From: Rhodosalinus sp041685465
Lineage (GTDB): Bacteria; Pseudomonadota; Alphaproteobacteria; Rhodobacterales; Rhodobacteraceae
Assembly: GCF_041685465.1 (NCBI RefSeq)
Contig: NZ_JAWLFS010000009.1
Coordinates: forward strand, 1 to 24,729
DNA length: 24,729 bases
Direction of reading: 5' to 3'
The notes beneath the pieces were generated by a model. The model saw only the letters and a list, made by a program, of their open reading frames with translations, was not told the DNA's origin and ran no database searches. Shown one piece after another: positions 1 to 8,377 of this stretch. Position 1 is the stretch's first letter. The number at the start of each line of letters is the position of its first letter. A program made the translations under genes and the position numbers.

Positions 1-702
1 GAAGGTCGTCGCCACCACCATGCCGCTCGATCCCGCGACGAGCGACTCGAGATCGGAGGAGAGCGAGGCCTCCGACCGGCCCGGCCGTTCGACGAAAACA
101 TTCGTGGAATCGCAGATCAGCGCCTGCACCCCCGGCTTCGCCGCCTCTTCCCATGCGCCGGGGTCGAAGGGTTCGCCCACCACGGGCGTGACGTCGATCT
201 TGAAGTCCGCCGTGTGCACGATCCGGCCCGCGGGCGTGTCGATGACCATGCCGGCGCTTTCCGGGATCGAGTGCGAGACCGGCAGGAAGCCCACCCGGAA
301 CGGCCCGGCCTCGACCATTTCGGGCATCGGCTCTGCGATGGAGACGCGCGCCGGGTCCTGCCCGTGCTCCTCCATCTTGAGCCGGGCGAGATGGCCGGTG
401 AAGGCACGCGCGTAGACCTGCGGCGCCCCGAGGCGGGCGTGCAGATGGCCGAGGGCGCCGACGTGGTCCTCGTGCCCATGGGTGATGAAGACGGCCTCCA
501 GCCGCTCGCGGTTCGCCTCGAGCCACCCGATATCGGGAAAGATCAGGTCCACGCCGGGCGAGCTGTCCATGTCGGGAAAGGTCACGCCGAGATCGACGAG
601 GATCAGCCTTTCCCTGCCCTTCGGGCCGTAGCCGAAGACATAGGCGTTCATCCCGACCTCGCCGGCGCCGCCGAGCGGCAGGTAGATCAGACGGTCGTTC
701 AT
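1..702 (-). CDS. rnj: Ribonuclease J, N-terminal part (runs off the left edge)
   Basis: The first 234 codons of a metallo-beta-lactamase/beta-CASP ribonuclease; the reading frame is open to base 1, so the C-terminus is missing from the window. The start ATG (702..700) overlaps the coaX stop as ATGA, which fixes the start. The zinc-binding motif HGHEDH lies at residues 75-80, further ligands are His144 (motif VSHSIPES) and Asp166 (HTADFK), and a CDST motif near residues 197-200 marks the entry to the beta-CASP domain. RNase J enzymes act in the cytoplasm as 5'-to-3' exonucleases and endonucleases in RNA processing and decay; in alphaproteobacteria they work beside RNase E. Placement directly after coaX as the last visible gene of the nuo-birA-coaX run suggests co-transcription. 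The family call is secure; details beyond residue 234 cannot be judged. Confidence 0.95.
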   Translation of the reverse strand, partial: MNDRLIYLPLGGAGEVGMNAYVFGYGPKGRERLILVDLGVTFPDMDSSPGVDLIFPDIGWLEANRERLEAVFITHGHEDHVGALGHLHARLGAPQVYARAFTGHLARLKMEEHGQDPARVSIAEPMPEMVEAGPFRVGFLPVSHSIPESAGMVIDTPAGRIVHTADFKIDVTPVVGEPFDPGAWEEAAKPGVQALICDSTNVFVERPGRSEASLSSDLESLVAGSSGMVVATTF

Positions 703-1484
703 CGTGCCCGAGCCTCCTCTTTCTTGTTGTGCGCATGGATCACGGTCAGCCCGTGCATCGTCAGGTCGTCGTCGAAGTGATCGAAAAGCGTCTCCGCCTG
801 CTGGAAGAGCGGCGCGAGCCCGCCGGTCGCCACGACTTTCATGGCGCGGTCGCGCTCGCCCCGGATGCGGTCGCAGATCTCGCGGATGAGGCCGATGTAG
901 CCCCAGAAGATCCCCGACTGCATGCAGGCGACGGTATTGGTGCCCACCACGCGCTGCGGGCGGGAAATATCGACATGCGGCAGCGCGGCGGCGGCATCGT
1001 GCAGCGCCGCGAGCGAGAGGTTGACCCCCGGCGCGATCACGCCACCCACGTAGGCGCCGTCGACGTCCACCACGTCGAAGGTGGTGGCGGTGCCGAAGTC
1101 CACCACGATCAGGTCGCCGCCGTAACGGTCGTGCCCGGCGACCGTGTTCACCAGCCGGTCCGGCCCCACCTGTGTGCCCGGATCGACGCGCACGTCCACC
1201 GGCAGCGAACAGTCCTCCCGCCCCACGACGAGCGGGCGCGTGTGAAAGTAGCGGTCGGCGAGGACGCGCAGGTTGAACACCACCCGCGGCACGGTGGAGG
1301 AGACGACGACATCCGTGATGTCGCGCTCGATCTTCTGGAAGGCCTTCAGCGTCGAGAGCCAGACGTAATACTCGTCCGCCGTGCGCTGCGGCTGCGTCGC
1401 CATGCGCCAGGTCGCCACGAAATGGTCCTCGTCCCAGATCGAGAAGACGGTGTTCGTGTTGCCGCAATCAACCGCGAGCAGCAT
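699..1484 (-). CDS. coaX: Type III pantothenate kinase
   Basis: A 261-aa cytoplasmic enzyme phosphorylating pantothenate with ATP, the first step of coenzyme A synthesis. The N-terminal phosphate-binding motif DCGNTN follows the start immediately. Further family motifs are GPDRLVN near residues 108-114, DFGTATTFD near 129-137 and GGVIAPG shortly after. Length matches the family (about 255-270 aa). I place the start at ATG 1484..1482, because it has a GGGGGAGAGG ribosome binding site and gives the usual MLLAVDCGNTN opening; a start six codons upstream (1502) is possible in frame but would destroy that spacing. The gene overlaps the birA end by 17 bp and is followed by rnj through an ATGA overlap. 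Type III enzymes are known to be insensitive to CoA feedback and to need a monovalent cation; neither property can be seen directly here. Confidence 0.95.
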   Translation of the reverse strand: MLLAVDCGNTNTVFSIWDEDHFVATWRMATQPQRTADEYYVWLSTLKAFQKIERDITDVVVSSTVPRVVFNLRVLADRYFHTRPLVVGREDCSLPVDVRVDPGTQVGPDRLVNTVAGHDRYGGDLIVVDFGTATTFDVVDVDGAYVGGVIAPGVNLSLAALHDAAAALPHVDISRPQRVVGTNTVACMQSGIFWGYIGLIREICDRIRGERDRAMKVVATGGLAPLFQQAETLFDHFDDDLTMHGLTVIHAHNKKEEARAR

Positions 1485-2250
1485 GCGCCTCTCCCCCGGC
1501 AAGGAATATCTCGGCCGCGGCGATGGCCTGCCGGCCTGCGGGCGTGGCGAGGATCAGCCGCCCATGGTCGTCCAGCGTCTCGAAGCGGCCCGTCACCTCA
1601 TGCGTGCCCATGCGTGCGGTCACGGTTTCGCCCAGCCGCGCCGCGCGATCGAGCCAGGCGGTGCGGATCGGCGCGAAGCCGTAGGTCGCAAAGCTCCGCG
1701 ACCGCGCGTCGAAGGCGCGGGCGAGCGGCGTTAGAAACGCGTCCGGCGGCATTTCGGCGCCGAGCCCTTCGGCAAGCGAAACGGGCGCCACCGCCCCCGG
1801 TTCCAGCGTCGCGGGCTCCGGCGCGTGGCGCAGGTTGACGCCGATCCCGATGGCGAGATGCGCGGGCGCCACCGTCTCGAGCAGGATGCCGGCGAGCTTG
1901 CGGCCGTGCAGCAGCACGTCGTTCGGCCACTTGAGCGCAAAGGCCTCCGGCCGGCCCGTGACATCGGCGCAGGCGTCGAAGAGCGCGAGCGCGGCGACGA
2001 AGGACATGAGTGCCGCACGCTCCGGCTCCGGCGCCGGCATAAGCAGCGTCGCGGCAAGGTTGCCCGGCGGATCGGCCCAGGCCCGGCCGCGCCGCCCGCG
2101 CCCCGCGGTCTGCCGGCGCGCCATGATCCAGAGCGGACCGGGCGCATCGCCTGCGCGGGCGGCGGCCTCGGCCATGGTGGAGGGCGCTTCGTCGAGGATC
2201 GCGCGCCCTACCCCTGCGGGCCAGCCCGCGGGCGCGGCGCTAGCGGACAA
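1468..2250 (-). CDS. birA: Biotin--[acetyl-CoA-carboxylase] ligase (BirA, no DNA-binding domain)
   Basis: A 260-aa class I biotin protein ligase that makes biotinyl-5'-AMP and attaches biotin to the lysine of carrier domains. Motifs seen: RQTAGRGRRGRAW at about residues 46-58 (biotinyl-AMP binding), KWPNDV at 108-113, and KLAGILLE at 118-125 with the catalytic-site lysine. It begins directly with the ligase domain, so unlike E. coli BirA it has no N-terminal helix-turn-helix and should not act as a repressor. The most upstream start in frame is TTG at 2250, which overlaps the nuoN end by 11 bp; the ribosome binding site is weak, so translation may depend on coupling to nuoN. No ATG or GTG start nearer to the domain is evident. 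A possible substrate, the biotin carrier domain of MccA, is encoded at the other end of the window. BirA downstream of the nuo genes is, from memory, also known in Paracoccus. Confidence 0.93.
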   Translation of the reverse strand: MSASAAPAGWPAGVGRAILDEAPSTMAEAAARAGDAPGPLWIMARRQTAGRGRRGRAWADPPGNLAATLLMPAPEPERAALMSFVAALALFDACADVTGRPEAFALKWPNDVLLHGRKLAGILLETVAPAHLAIGIGVNLRHAPEPATLEPGAVAPVSLAEGLGAEMPPDAFLTPLARAFDARSRSFATYGFAPIRTAWLDRAARLGETVTARMGTHEVTGRFETLDDHGRLILATPAGRQAIAAAEIFLAGGEAHAARG

Positions 2251-3682
2251 GCGCCGTCGCGGCGGCGGCCGCCGCGCCCTCGATCCCGAAGAGATTGACG
2301 ACGCCGACCAGCATCACCACCGCCGCGGCCATGAGCGCGCCCCAGAGGACGACGCCGCCCCCGGCCTCGACCGGCTCGGCCTGCTCCTCGCCGAAATACA
2401 TGAAGTAGACGATGCGCAGGTAATAGTAGGCGCCGATCACGCTCGCCAGCACGCCGCCGACGGCGAGCCAGATCAGCCCGCCCTCGTAGGCCGCGCGCAG
2501 CACGTAGAGCTTGGCGAAGAAGCCGAGGAAGGGCGGCACGCCCGCGAGGCTGAAGAGGAGCACCAGCATCGCCATGGCGCGGCCCGGCTGATGACGCGCA
2601 TACATCCGGAGCGCCGCGATCTCGACCACCGGTGCCCCGCCGCGCTCCATCGAGAGGATGAAGGCGAAGGTGCCGATGCTCATCGCCACGTAGATCGCGA
2701 GGTAAACGAGCATCGCCTGCACGCCGAAGGCCGTCCCCGCCGCGAGCCCCATGAGCGCGTAGCCCATGTGCGCGATCGAGGAATAGGCCATCAGCCGCTT
2801 GATGTTCGTCTGCCCGATCGCCGCGATGGAGCCGACGAACATCGACAGAAGCGCGAGAACGGCGACCACCTGCTGCCAGTCGGCGACCACGCCGCCGAAG
2901 GCGTCGTGCAGCACGCGCGCGAAAAGCGCCATGGCCGCGATCTTGGGCGCGGTGGAGAGGAACGCGGTGACCGGGGTCGGCGCGCCCTCGTAGACATCCG
3001 GTGTCCACATGTGGAAGGGCACCGCCGAGACCTTGAAGGCGAGGCCGGAGGCCACCAGCACGAGCCCGATCAGCAGCCCGATCTCGGCCCGCCCGTCGCC
3101 CGCCGCGGCGAAGATGCCGGTGAAGAGGGTCGTCCCCGCGTAGCCGTAGACGAGCGAGGCGCCGTAGAGCAGCAGCCCCGAGGAGAGCGCACCGAGGATG
3201 AAGTACTTGAGCCCCGCCTCGGTCGATTTCGCGCTGTCGCGCCGGAAGGCCGCGAGCACGTAAAGCGCGAGCGACTGCAGCTCCAGCCCGAGGTAGAGCG
3301 ACATCAGATCGCCGGCGGAGACCATGACCATCATGCCCACGACCGACAGGGCGACGAGCAGCGGATACTCGAACCGGAGAAGCCCCCGACGCTGCATGTA
3401 GTCCTGACTGATGGCAAGGACGGCGGCCGCCGACAGGAGGAGCGCCGCCTTGGTGAAGCGCGAGAAGCCGTCGACGACCACGAGACCGCCGAAGGCCTCC
3501 TCCGCGCCGGGGCCGCGCGTGGCGATCCACGCGGCGAGCGCCACGAAGACCGCCGCGGTGGCCCAGGTGATCTGCGGCGCAAGCGCGTCCTCGGTCGTGT
3601 AGACCGCGCCGAGCAGCGCCGCGATGGCATAGAGGGCGAGCACGATTTCCGGCGCGAGAAGGGCGAGGTCCTGAGCGGTCAT
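2240..3682 (-). CDS. nuoN: NADH-quinone oxidoreductase subunit N
   Basis: A 480-aa inner-membrane subunit of complex I, one of three antiporter-like proton-pumping modules. Around 14 hydrophobic helices are visible. The conserved glutamate (Glu134, in YLGLELQSLALY) and the conserved lysine (Lys217, in SGLAFKVSAVPFHMW) are both present, as is the typical WTPDVYEGAPTPVTAF stretch at 226-241. The start ATG 3682..3680 overlaps the nuoM stop as ATGA, and length agrees with alphaproteobacterial NuoN (about 475-485 aa). The long reading frame reaching this gene from 5026 is an open shadow of nuoM in a second frame, not an N-terminal fusion. It is the last nuo gene; its stop (TAG) lies inside the start region of birA. 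Confidence is high. Confidence 0.97.
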   Translation of the reverse strand: MTAQDLALLAPEIVLALYAIAALLGAVYTTEDALAPQITWATAAVFVALAAWIATRGPGAEEAFGGLVVVDGFSRFTKAALLLSAAAVLAISQDYMQRRGLLRFEYPLLVALSVVGMMVMVSAGDLMSLYLGLELQSLALYVLAAFRRDSAKSTEAGLKYFILGALSSGLLLYGASLVYGYAGTTLFTGIFAAAGDGRAEIGLLIGLVLVASGLAFKVSAVPFHMWTPDVYEGAPTPVTAFLSTAPKIAAMALFARVLHDAFGGVVADWQQVVAVLALLSMFVGSIAAIGQTNIKRLMAYSSIAHMGYALMGLAAGTAFGVQAMLVYLAIYVAMSIGTFAFILSMERGGAPVVEIAALRMYARHQPGRAMAMLVLLFSLAGVPPFLGFFAKLYVLRAAYEGGLIWLAVGGVLASVIGAYYYLRIVYFMYFGEEQAEPVEAGGGVVLWGALMAAAVVMLVGVVNLFGIEGAAAAAATALVR

Positions 3683-5235
3683 TGCGCGGCCTCCTCTGCC
3701 GCTGCCACCATGCTGGCGGCGTCGTGCTGCGCGAGCGCGGTATCGTAGCCCTCGACGAGCGCGGCGACCGACGGCCCGATGATGTCGGTCACGAGCGCCG
3801 GATAGACGCCGAGCAGCAGCGTCATCACGACGAAGGGCGCGAAGATCGCCTTTTCCCGGCGGTCCATGTCGGTGATCGACTTGAGGCTCGCCTTGATCAG
3901 GTCGCCGAGCACCACCCGGCGGTAGAGCCAGAGCGCGTAGGCCGCCGAGAGGATCACGCCCGTCGCCGCGACCGCGGTGACCCAGGTGTTGACCTGGAAG
4001 GCGCCCATCATGGTCAGGAACTCGCCGACGAAGCCGCTCGTCCCCGGCAGCCCGACGTTCGCCATGGTGAAGAGCATGAAGACCGCGGCATAGGCCGGCA
4101 TGCGGTTCACGAGGCCGCCGTAGGCCTCGATCTCGCGGGTGTGCATCCGGTCGTAGATCACGCCCACGCAGAGGAAGAGCGCGCCGGAGATGAAGCCGTG
4201 GCTGATCATCTGGAAGATCGCGCCGTCGAGCCCCTGCTGGTTCGCCGCGAAGATACCCATGGTCACGAAGCCCATGTGCGCGACCGAGGAATAGGCGATC
4301 AGCTTCTTCATGTCCTCCTGCGCGAGCGCGACGAGGCTCGTGTAGACCACGGCGATCGCGCTGAGCCAGAGGATCAGCGGCGCGATCACGTCGGCGCCCA
4401 CCGGGAACATCGGCAGGCTGAAGCGCAGGAAGCCGTAGCCCCCCATCTTCAGCAGGATCGCGGCGAGCACCACCGAACCGGCGGTCGGCGCCTGAACGTG
4501 CGCGTCCGGCAGCCAGGTGTGCACCGGCCACATCGGCATCTTGACCGCGAAGGAGGCGAAGAAGGCGAGGAACATCAGCGTCTGCGCGCCACCGACGATC
4601 CGGAGCCCCCAGAGGTCGAGCGTCTCGGAGGCGAACTGATGGCGCAGGAGCGCCGCGATGTCGGTCGTGCCGGCGTCGACATACATCGCCACCATCGCCA
4701 CCAGCATCAGCACCGAGCCGAGGAAGGTGTAGAGGAAGAACTTGAAGGCGGCGTAGATCCGTTCCTTCCCGCCCCAGATCCCGATGATCAGGAACATCGG
4801 GATCAGCCCCGCCTCGAAGAAGAGGTAGAAGAGCACCAGGTCGAGCGCCACGAAAACGCCGATCATCAGCGTCTCGAGCACGAGGAAGGCGATCATGTAT
4901 TCCTTCACCCGCTCCGTGACGTGCCAGGAGGCGGCGATCGTCAGCGGCATGATGAAGGTCGTGAGCAGCACGAAGAGCACGCTGATCCCGTCCACGCCCA
5001 CCTTGTAGGAGAGGCCGAAGATCCATTCCGCCTCTTCCACCATCTGGAAGCCGGTGTCGGACGGGTCGAACTGAAACAGGATGAAGAGCGAGACGAGGAA
5101 GGTCGCCGTGGTCGCGATCAGCGCGAGCCAGCGCGCGTTGCTCCTCGCCGCCGCGTCGTCGCCGCGCAGGAAGACGCCGAGGATCAGCGCCGCGATCGCC
5201 GGCGTGAAGGTGACGATGGAAATCAGGTTGTCCAT
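3679..5235 (-). CDS. nuoM: NADH-quinone oxidoreductase subunit M
   Basis: A 518-aa membrane subunit of complex I, the middle of the three antiporter-like proton channels. Residues seen: Glu141 in LFFEAGLIPMFLIIG (family-invariant, equivalent to E144 of the E. coli protein) and Lys232 in ASFAVKMPMWPVHTWLPDAH, followed by the usual HVQAPTAGSVVLAAILLK region. Length is normal for the family (about 500-515 aa). The start ATG 5235..5233 shares one base with the nuoL stop, and its end overlaps the nuoN start, so the three large membrane genes are translationally linked. A short Ala-rich cytoplasmic or periplasmic tail (last 20 residues) is the only unusual part and is probably lineage-specific. Confidence 0.97.
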   Translation of the reverse strand: MDNLISIVTFTPAIAALILGVFLRGDDAAARSNARWLALIATTATFLVSLFILFQFDPSDTGFQMVEEAEWIFGLSYKVGVDGISVLFVLLTTFIMPLTIAASWHVTERVKEYMIAFLVLETLMIGVFVALDLVLFYLFFEAGLIPMFLIIGIWGGKERIYAAFKFFLYTFLGSVLMLVAMVAMYVDAGTTDIAALLRHQFASETLDLWGLRIVGGAQTLMFLAFFASFAVKMPMWPVHTWLPDAHVQAPTAGSVVLAAILLKMGGYGFLRFSLPMFPVGADVIAPLILWLSAIAVVYTSLVALAQEDMKKLIAYSSVAHMGFVTMGIFAANQQGLDGAIFQMISHGFISGALFLCVGVIYDRMHTREIEAYGGLVNRMPAYAAVFMLFTMANVGLPGTSGFVGEFLTMMGAFQVNTWVTAVAATGVILSAAYALWLYRRVVLGDLIKASLKSITDMDRREKAIFAPFVVMTLLLGVYPALVTDIIGPSVAALVEGYDTALAQHDAASMVAAAEEAAQ

Positions 5236-7295
5236 CAGCGCGCCCCCCCGGTGAGCGTCACCCAGGTGATCAGCGCGACGATCCCCACCACCATCCAGAA
5301 GACGTAGGAAAAGATGTACCCCGTCTGCGCCCGCCCCGCGAGCCGCGTGAGCCAGGGGATCGCGCCCATGGAGACGCCGTTGATGGTCCCGTCGATCACG
5401 TCGCCGTCACCCCGCTTCCAGAGCGTGCGGGCCACGCCGCGCGCGGGCCGGACGAAGACGGCGTCGTAGAGCTCGTCGAAATACCACTTGTTCAGCAGGA
5501 AGAGGTAGAGGGGCCGCTGGCTCTCGGCGAGGCGCTTCGGGATCGACGGATCGCGGATGTAGAAGAGCCAGGCGAGGCCGAGCCCGATGAGCATGGCGAA
5601 GAAGGGACTCACCTTCACCCATTTCGGCACCGCGTGCGCGTCGGCAATCACCGTGTTCCCGGGCGCCATGTAGAGCGCGCCCTCCCCCGGCTCGCCCGCG
5701 AAGACGTAGCCGTAGGCATCCTCCCCGGCCTCGGCCTCCGCCTCGGCGTAGGGCATGGCGAAGAACTTCGCCACGCTGTCGGTGTGCCCGAAGAAGGCGT
5801 TGTACCAGACCATGCCGGCGAGCACCGAGCCCACGGCGAGCACGCCGAGCGGCACGGTCATCACCGCCGGGCTCTCGTGCGCATGGGCATGCGTCTGCTT
5901 GTCGCCGCGCGGCTTGCCCCAGAAGGTCAGGAACATGAGCCGCCAGGAATAGAAGCTCGTCAGGAGCGCCGCGATCACCAGGAGCCAGAAGGGCACGCCG
6001 CCCGCGCCGGCATAGGCGCTCTCGATCACCGCGTCCTTGCTCAGGAACCCGGCGAAGCCGATGGGTATGCCGCCCAGCGTGAAGAGCACCGCGGGAATGC
6101 CGACGCCCGTGATCGCCAGCGTGCCGATCAGCATGGCCCAGAAGGTGTAGGGAAACTTCGCCCGCAGGCCGCCATAGTTCCGCATGTCCTGCTCGTGATG
6201 CATCCCGTGGATGACAGAGCCCGCACCGAGGAAGAGCATCGCCTTGAAGAAGGCATGCGTCAGCAGGTGATACATCGCCACCGGGTAGGCGCCCACGCCC
6301 GCGGCGACGAACATGTAGCCCAACTGCGAGCAGGTGGAATAGGCGATCACGCGCTTGATGTCGGTCTGCACGAGGCCGACGGTCGCCGCGAAGAAGGCCG
6401 TCGCCGCGCCCAGCCAGGTGACGAAGGTCATGGCGTTGGGCGCGAACTCCATCACCGGCGACATCCGGCAGACGAGGAAGACGCCGGCCGTGACCATCGT
6501 CGCGGCATGGATGAGCGCCGAGACCGGCGTCGGCCCCTCCATCGCGTCCGGCAGCCATGTGTGAAGCAGAAGCTGCGCCGACTTCCCCATCGCCCCGATG
6601 AAGAGCAGGAATGCCACCAGCTCCGCCGCGTTCCAGCTCCCCCAGAGGAAGCTGATCTGCGTCTCGGCGATGGTCGGCGCGGCGGCGAAGACGTCCTCGA
6701 AGCGCACGGAATCCACGAGGAAGAAGATCGCGAAGATCCCGAGCGCGAAGCCGAAATCGCCCACCCGGTTGACCACGAAGGCCTTGATCGCGGCGGCATT
6801 GGCCGAGGGCTTGCGGTAATAGAACCCGATCAGCAGGTAGGAGGCGAGGCCCACGCCCTCCCAGCCGAAGAAGAGCTGCACGAGGTTGTCGGCCGTCACC
6901 AGCATCAGCATGGCGAAGGTGAAGAGCGAGAGATAGGCGAAGAAGCGCGCCTTGTAGGCCTCGCCCTCGCGGAAATTCTCGTCATGCGCCATGTAGCCGA
7001 AGGAATAGAGATGCACGAGCGCCGAGACGGTCGTCACCACGATCAGCATCACCGCCGTCAGCCGGTCGAGCCGGATCGCCCAGTCGGTCGCGAGCGTGCC
7101 GCTCTCGATCCAGCGCAGGATCTGGATGGTCTCGGTGGTGCCGTCGAAACTCAGGAACACGATCCACGACAGGAGCGCCGAGAAGACCAGGAGCCCGGTC
7201 GCCACCCACATGGCCGCCGTCTCCCCGATCGCCCGCCAGCCGAACCCGGCGATCAGGGCGCCGACGAGCGGCGCGAACAGAAGCAGCGTCTCCAT
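5235..7295 (-). CDS. nuoL: NADH-quinone oxidoreductase subunit L
   Basis: A 686-aa membrane subunit at the distal tip of complex I; it carries an antiporter-like core plus the long lateral helix and a terminal membrane helix. Seen in the sequence: Glu146 (LFFGWEGVGLASYLLIGF), Asp180 (NRVGDFGFALG), Lys238 (GAMGKSAQLLLHTWLPDAM), the MEGPTPVSALIHAATMVTAG stretch, and an extended C-terminal half with the KWYFDELYDAVFVRPARG segment that leads into the lateral helix, then a final hydrophobic helix. The start ATG 7295..7293 is separated by only one base from the stop of the small orf40 upstream. Length and motif order match alphaproteobacterial NuoL (about 690-710 aa). Confidence 0.97.
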   Translation of the reverse strand: METLLLFAPLVGALIAGFGWRAIGETAAMWVATGLLVFSALLSWIVFLSFDGTTETIQILRWIESGTLATDWAIRLDRLTAVMLIVVTTVSALVHLYSFGYMAHDENFREGEAYKARFFAYLSLFTFAMLMLVTADNLVQLFFGWEGVGLASYLLIGFYYRKPSANAAAIKAFVVNRVGDFGFALGIFAIFFLVDSVRFEDVFAAAPTIAETQISFLWGSWNAAELVAFLLFIGAMGKSAQLLLHTWLPDAMEGPTPVSALIHAATMVTAGVFLVCRMSPVMEFAPNAMTFVTWLGAATAFFAATVGLVQTDIKRVIAYSTCSQLGYMFVAAGVGAYPVAMYHLLTHAFFKAMLFLGAGSVIHGMHHEQDMRNYGGLRAKFPYTFWAMLIGTLAITGVGIPAVLFTLGGIPIGFAGFLSKDAVIESAYAGAGGVPFWLLVIAALLTSFYSWRLMFLTFWGKPRGDKQTHAHAHESPAVMTVPLGVLAVGSVLAGMVWYNAFFGHTDSVAKFFAMPYAEAEAEAGEDAYGYVFAGEPGEGALYMAPGNTVIADAHAVPKWVKVSPFFAMLIGLGLAWLFYIRDPSIPKRLAESQRPLYLFLLNKWYFDELYDAVFVRPARGVARTLWKRGDGDVIDGTINGVSMGAIPWLTRLAGRAQTGYIFSYVFWMVVGIVALITWVTLTGGAR

Positions 7296-7296
7296 C

Positions 7297-7419
7297 TCAG
7301 TCGGTCTCCTCGCTGTCGCCGCGGCGCGGGCGCCGCAGATCGCGCATCGCGAAATACGCCACGCCGCCGCCCCCGGCGAGAAGGGCGATCACCATGCCGA
7401 TCCAGTCGAGTCCGTCCAT
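7297..7419 (-). CDS. Small single-pass membrane protein between nuoK and nuoL (orf40)
   Basis: A 40-codon reading frame starting ATG 7419..7417, four bases after the nuoK stop and ending one base before the nuoL start, so it fits exactly between the two genes. The AAGG in the last codons of nuoK gives a plausible ribosome binding site. The product has an acidic N-terminus (MDGLDW), one hydrophobic segment at about residues 6-24 with a Gly-rich end, then a strongly basic stretch (RDLRRPRRG) and an acidic tail. By the positive-inside rule this is a single membrane helix with a cytoplasmic C-terminus. I recognise no family. Exact fit between two coupled genes supports a real gene; it could be a small complex I-associated subunit or an assembly peptide, but that is inference. 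Without it there would be a 128-bp gap in an otherwise gapless operon. Confidence 0.65.
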   Translation of the reverse strand: MDGLDWIGMVIALLAGGGGVAYFAMRDLRRPRRGDSEETD

Positions 7420-7423
7420 CGGC

Positions 7424-7729
7424 TCAGCCCTTCATCATGTTGACGTCTTCCACCGCGATCGTGCCGCGGTTGCGGAAGAAGACGACGAGGATGGCGAGCC
7501 CGATCGCCGCCTCCGCCGCCGCGACGGTCAGCACGAAGAGCGTGAAGATCTGTCCCACCAGATCGCCGTGATACCAGGAGAAGGCGACGAGGTTGATGTT
7601 CACCGAGAGCAGGATGATCTCGACCGACATCAGGAGGATGATGACGTTCTTCCGGTTGAGGAAGAGCCCGAAGATGCCGATGACGAAGAGCGCCGCCGCC
7701 ACCGTGAGATAATGTTCCAGTCCGATCAT
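7424..7729 (-). CDS. nuoK: NADH-quinone oxidoreductase subunit K
   Basis: A 101-aa, three-helix membrane subunit of complex I, linking the quinone module to the antiporter-like modules. The two buried glutamates required for proton transfer are visible: Glu37 (LLMSVEIILLSVN) and Glu73 (TVAAAEAAIGLA), equivalent to E36 and E72 of E. coli. The start ATG 7729..7727 has a clear GGAGGG ribosome binding site about eight bases upstream, inside a 43-bp gap after nuoJ that shows nothing else. Length is canonical. Confidence 0.97.
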   Translation of the reverse strand: MIGLEHYLTVAAALFVIGIFGLFLNRKNVIILLMSVEIILLSVNINLVAFSWYHGDLVGQIFTLFVLTVAAAEAAIGLAILVVFFRNRGTIAVEDVNMMKG

Positions 7730-7772
7730 TCCGTCCCTCCGGGCCGTTGCCCCCGCCCTCGTGCCCGCGGGT

Positions 7773-8375
7773 TCAAAGCCCCTGCCCCGGCTTCACGTCC
7801 TTGAGTTCCATGGCCTTCCCAGGGTCGCGGTACATCTGCGCCAGCACGTTCTGCCGCTTGACGTCCGCGCGATGGCGCAGCGTCAGCAGGATCGCACCCA
7901 CCATCGCCACCAGAAGGATCAGGCCCGAGAGCTGGAACAGCAGGAAGTAGCGATCGTAAAGCACCATGCCGAGCGCCTCGGTGTTGTGCCGGTCCGCCGG
8001 GATCGGCTGCGCGCGCTGCGCCTCGGCGACCTCGGCCCCCTGCCAGCCGCCGAGCGCGAGGCCCAGCTGCATCAGCAGCACCACCCCGATCAGCAGGGCG
8101 AGCGGCATGTAGCGCGCCATCCCCGCCTTGAGCTTCGCGAAATCGACGTCGAGCATCATCACGACGAAAAGGAAAAGCACCGCGACCGCACCCACGTAAA
8201 CGATGATCATCAGCATCGCCACGAACTCCGCGCCCATCAGAACGAAGAGCCCCGCCGCCGACAGGAACGAGAGGATCAGCCAGAGCACCGAATAGACCGG
8301 GTTGCGCGAGATCACCGTGAAAAGCCCGCCGGCCACGCAGCCGAGCGCGAAGAGATAGAAGGCGAAGGCGGCCAT
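7773..8375 (-). CDS. nuoJ: NADH-quinone oxidoreductase subunit J
   Basis: A 200-aa membrane subunit of complex I with five predicted helices. The family signature around MIIVYVGAVAVLFLFVVMML, the third helix with its conserved tyrosine and pi-bulge region, is present at about residues 56-75. The C-terminal 30 residues are hydrophilic. I choose ATG 8375..8373 because it gives the usual hydrophobic MAAFAFYLFALG opening and lies just two bases after the stop of the CMD-family gene; the frame stays open far upstream across that gene, but only as a shadow. Length is at the upper end of the family, typical of alphaproteobacteria. Confidence 0.95.
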   Translation of the reverse strand: MAAFAFYLFALGCVAGGLFTVISRNPVYSVLWLILSFLSAAGLFVLMGAEFVAMLMIIVYVGAVAVLFLFVVMMLDVDFAKLKAGMARYMPLALLIGVVLLMQLGLALGGWQGAEVAEAQRAQPIPADRHNTEALGMVLYDRYFLLFQLSGLILLVAMVGAILLTLRHRADVKRQNVLAQMYRDPGKAMELKDVKPGQGL

Positions 8376-8377
8376 GG

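Noticed and set aside
2240..5026. A 928-codon minus-strand frame suggesting a NuoM-NuoN fusion
   Set aside because: The first half is an alternative-frame reading of nuoM without family resemblance; nuoN has its own ATG overlapping the nuoM stop.
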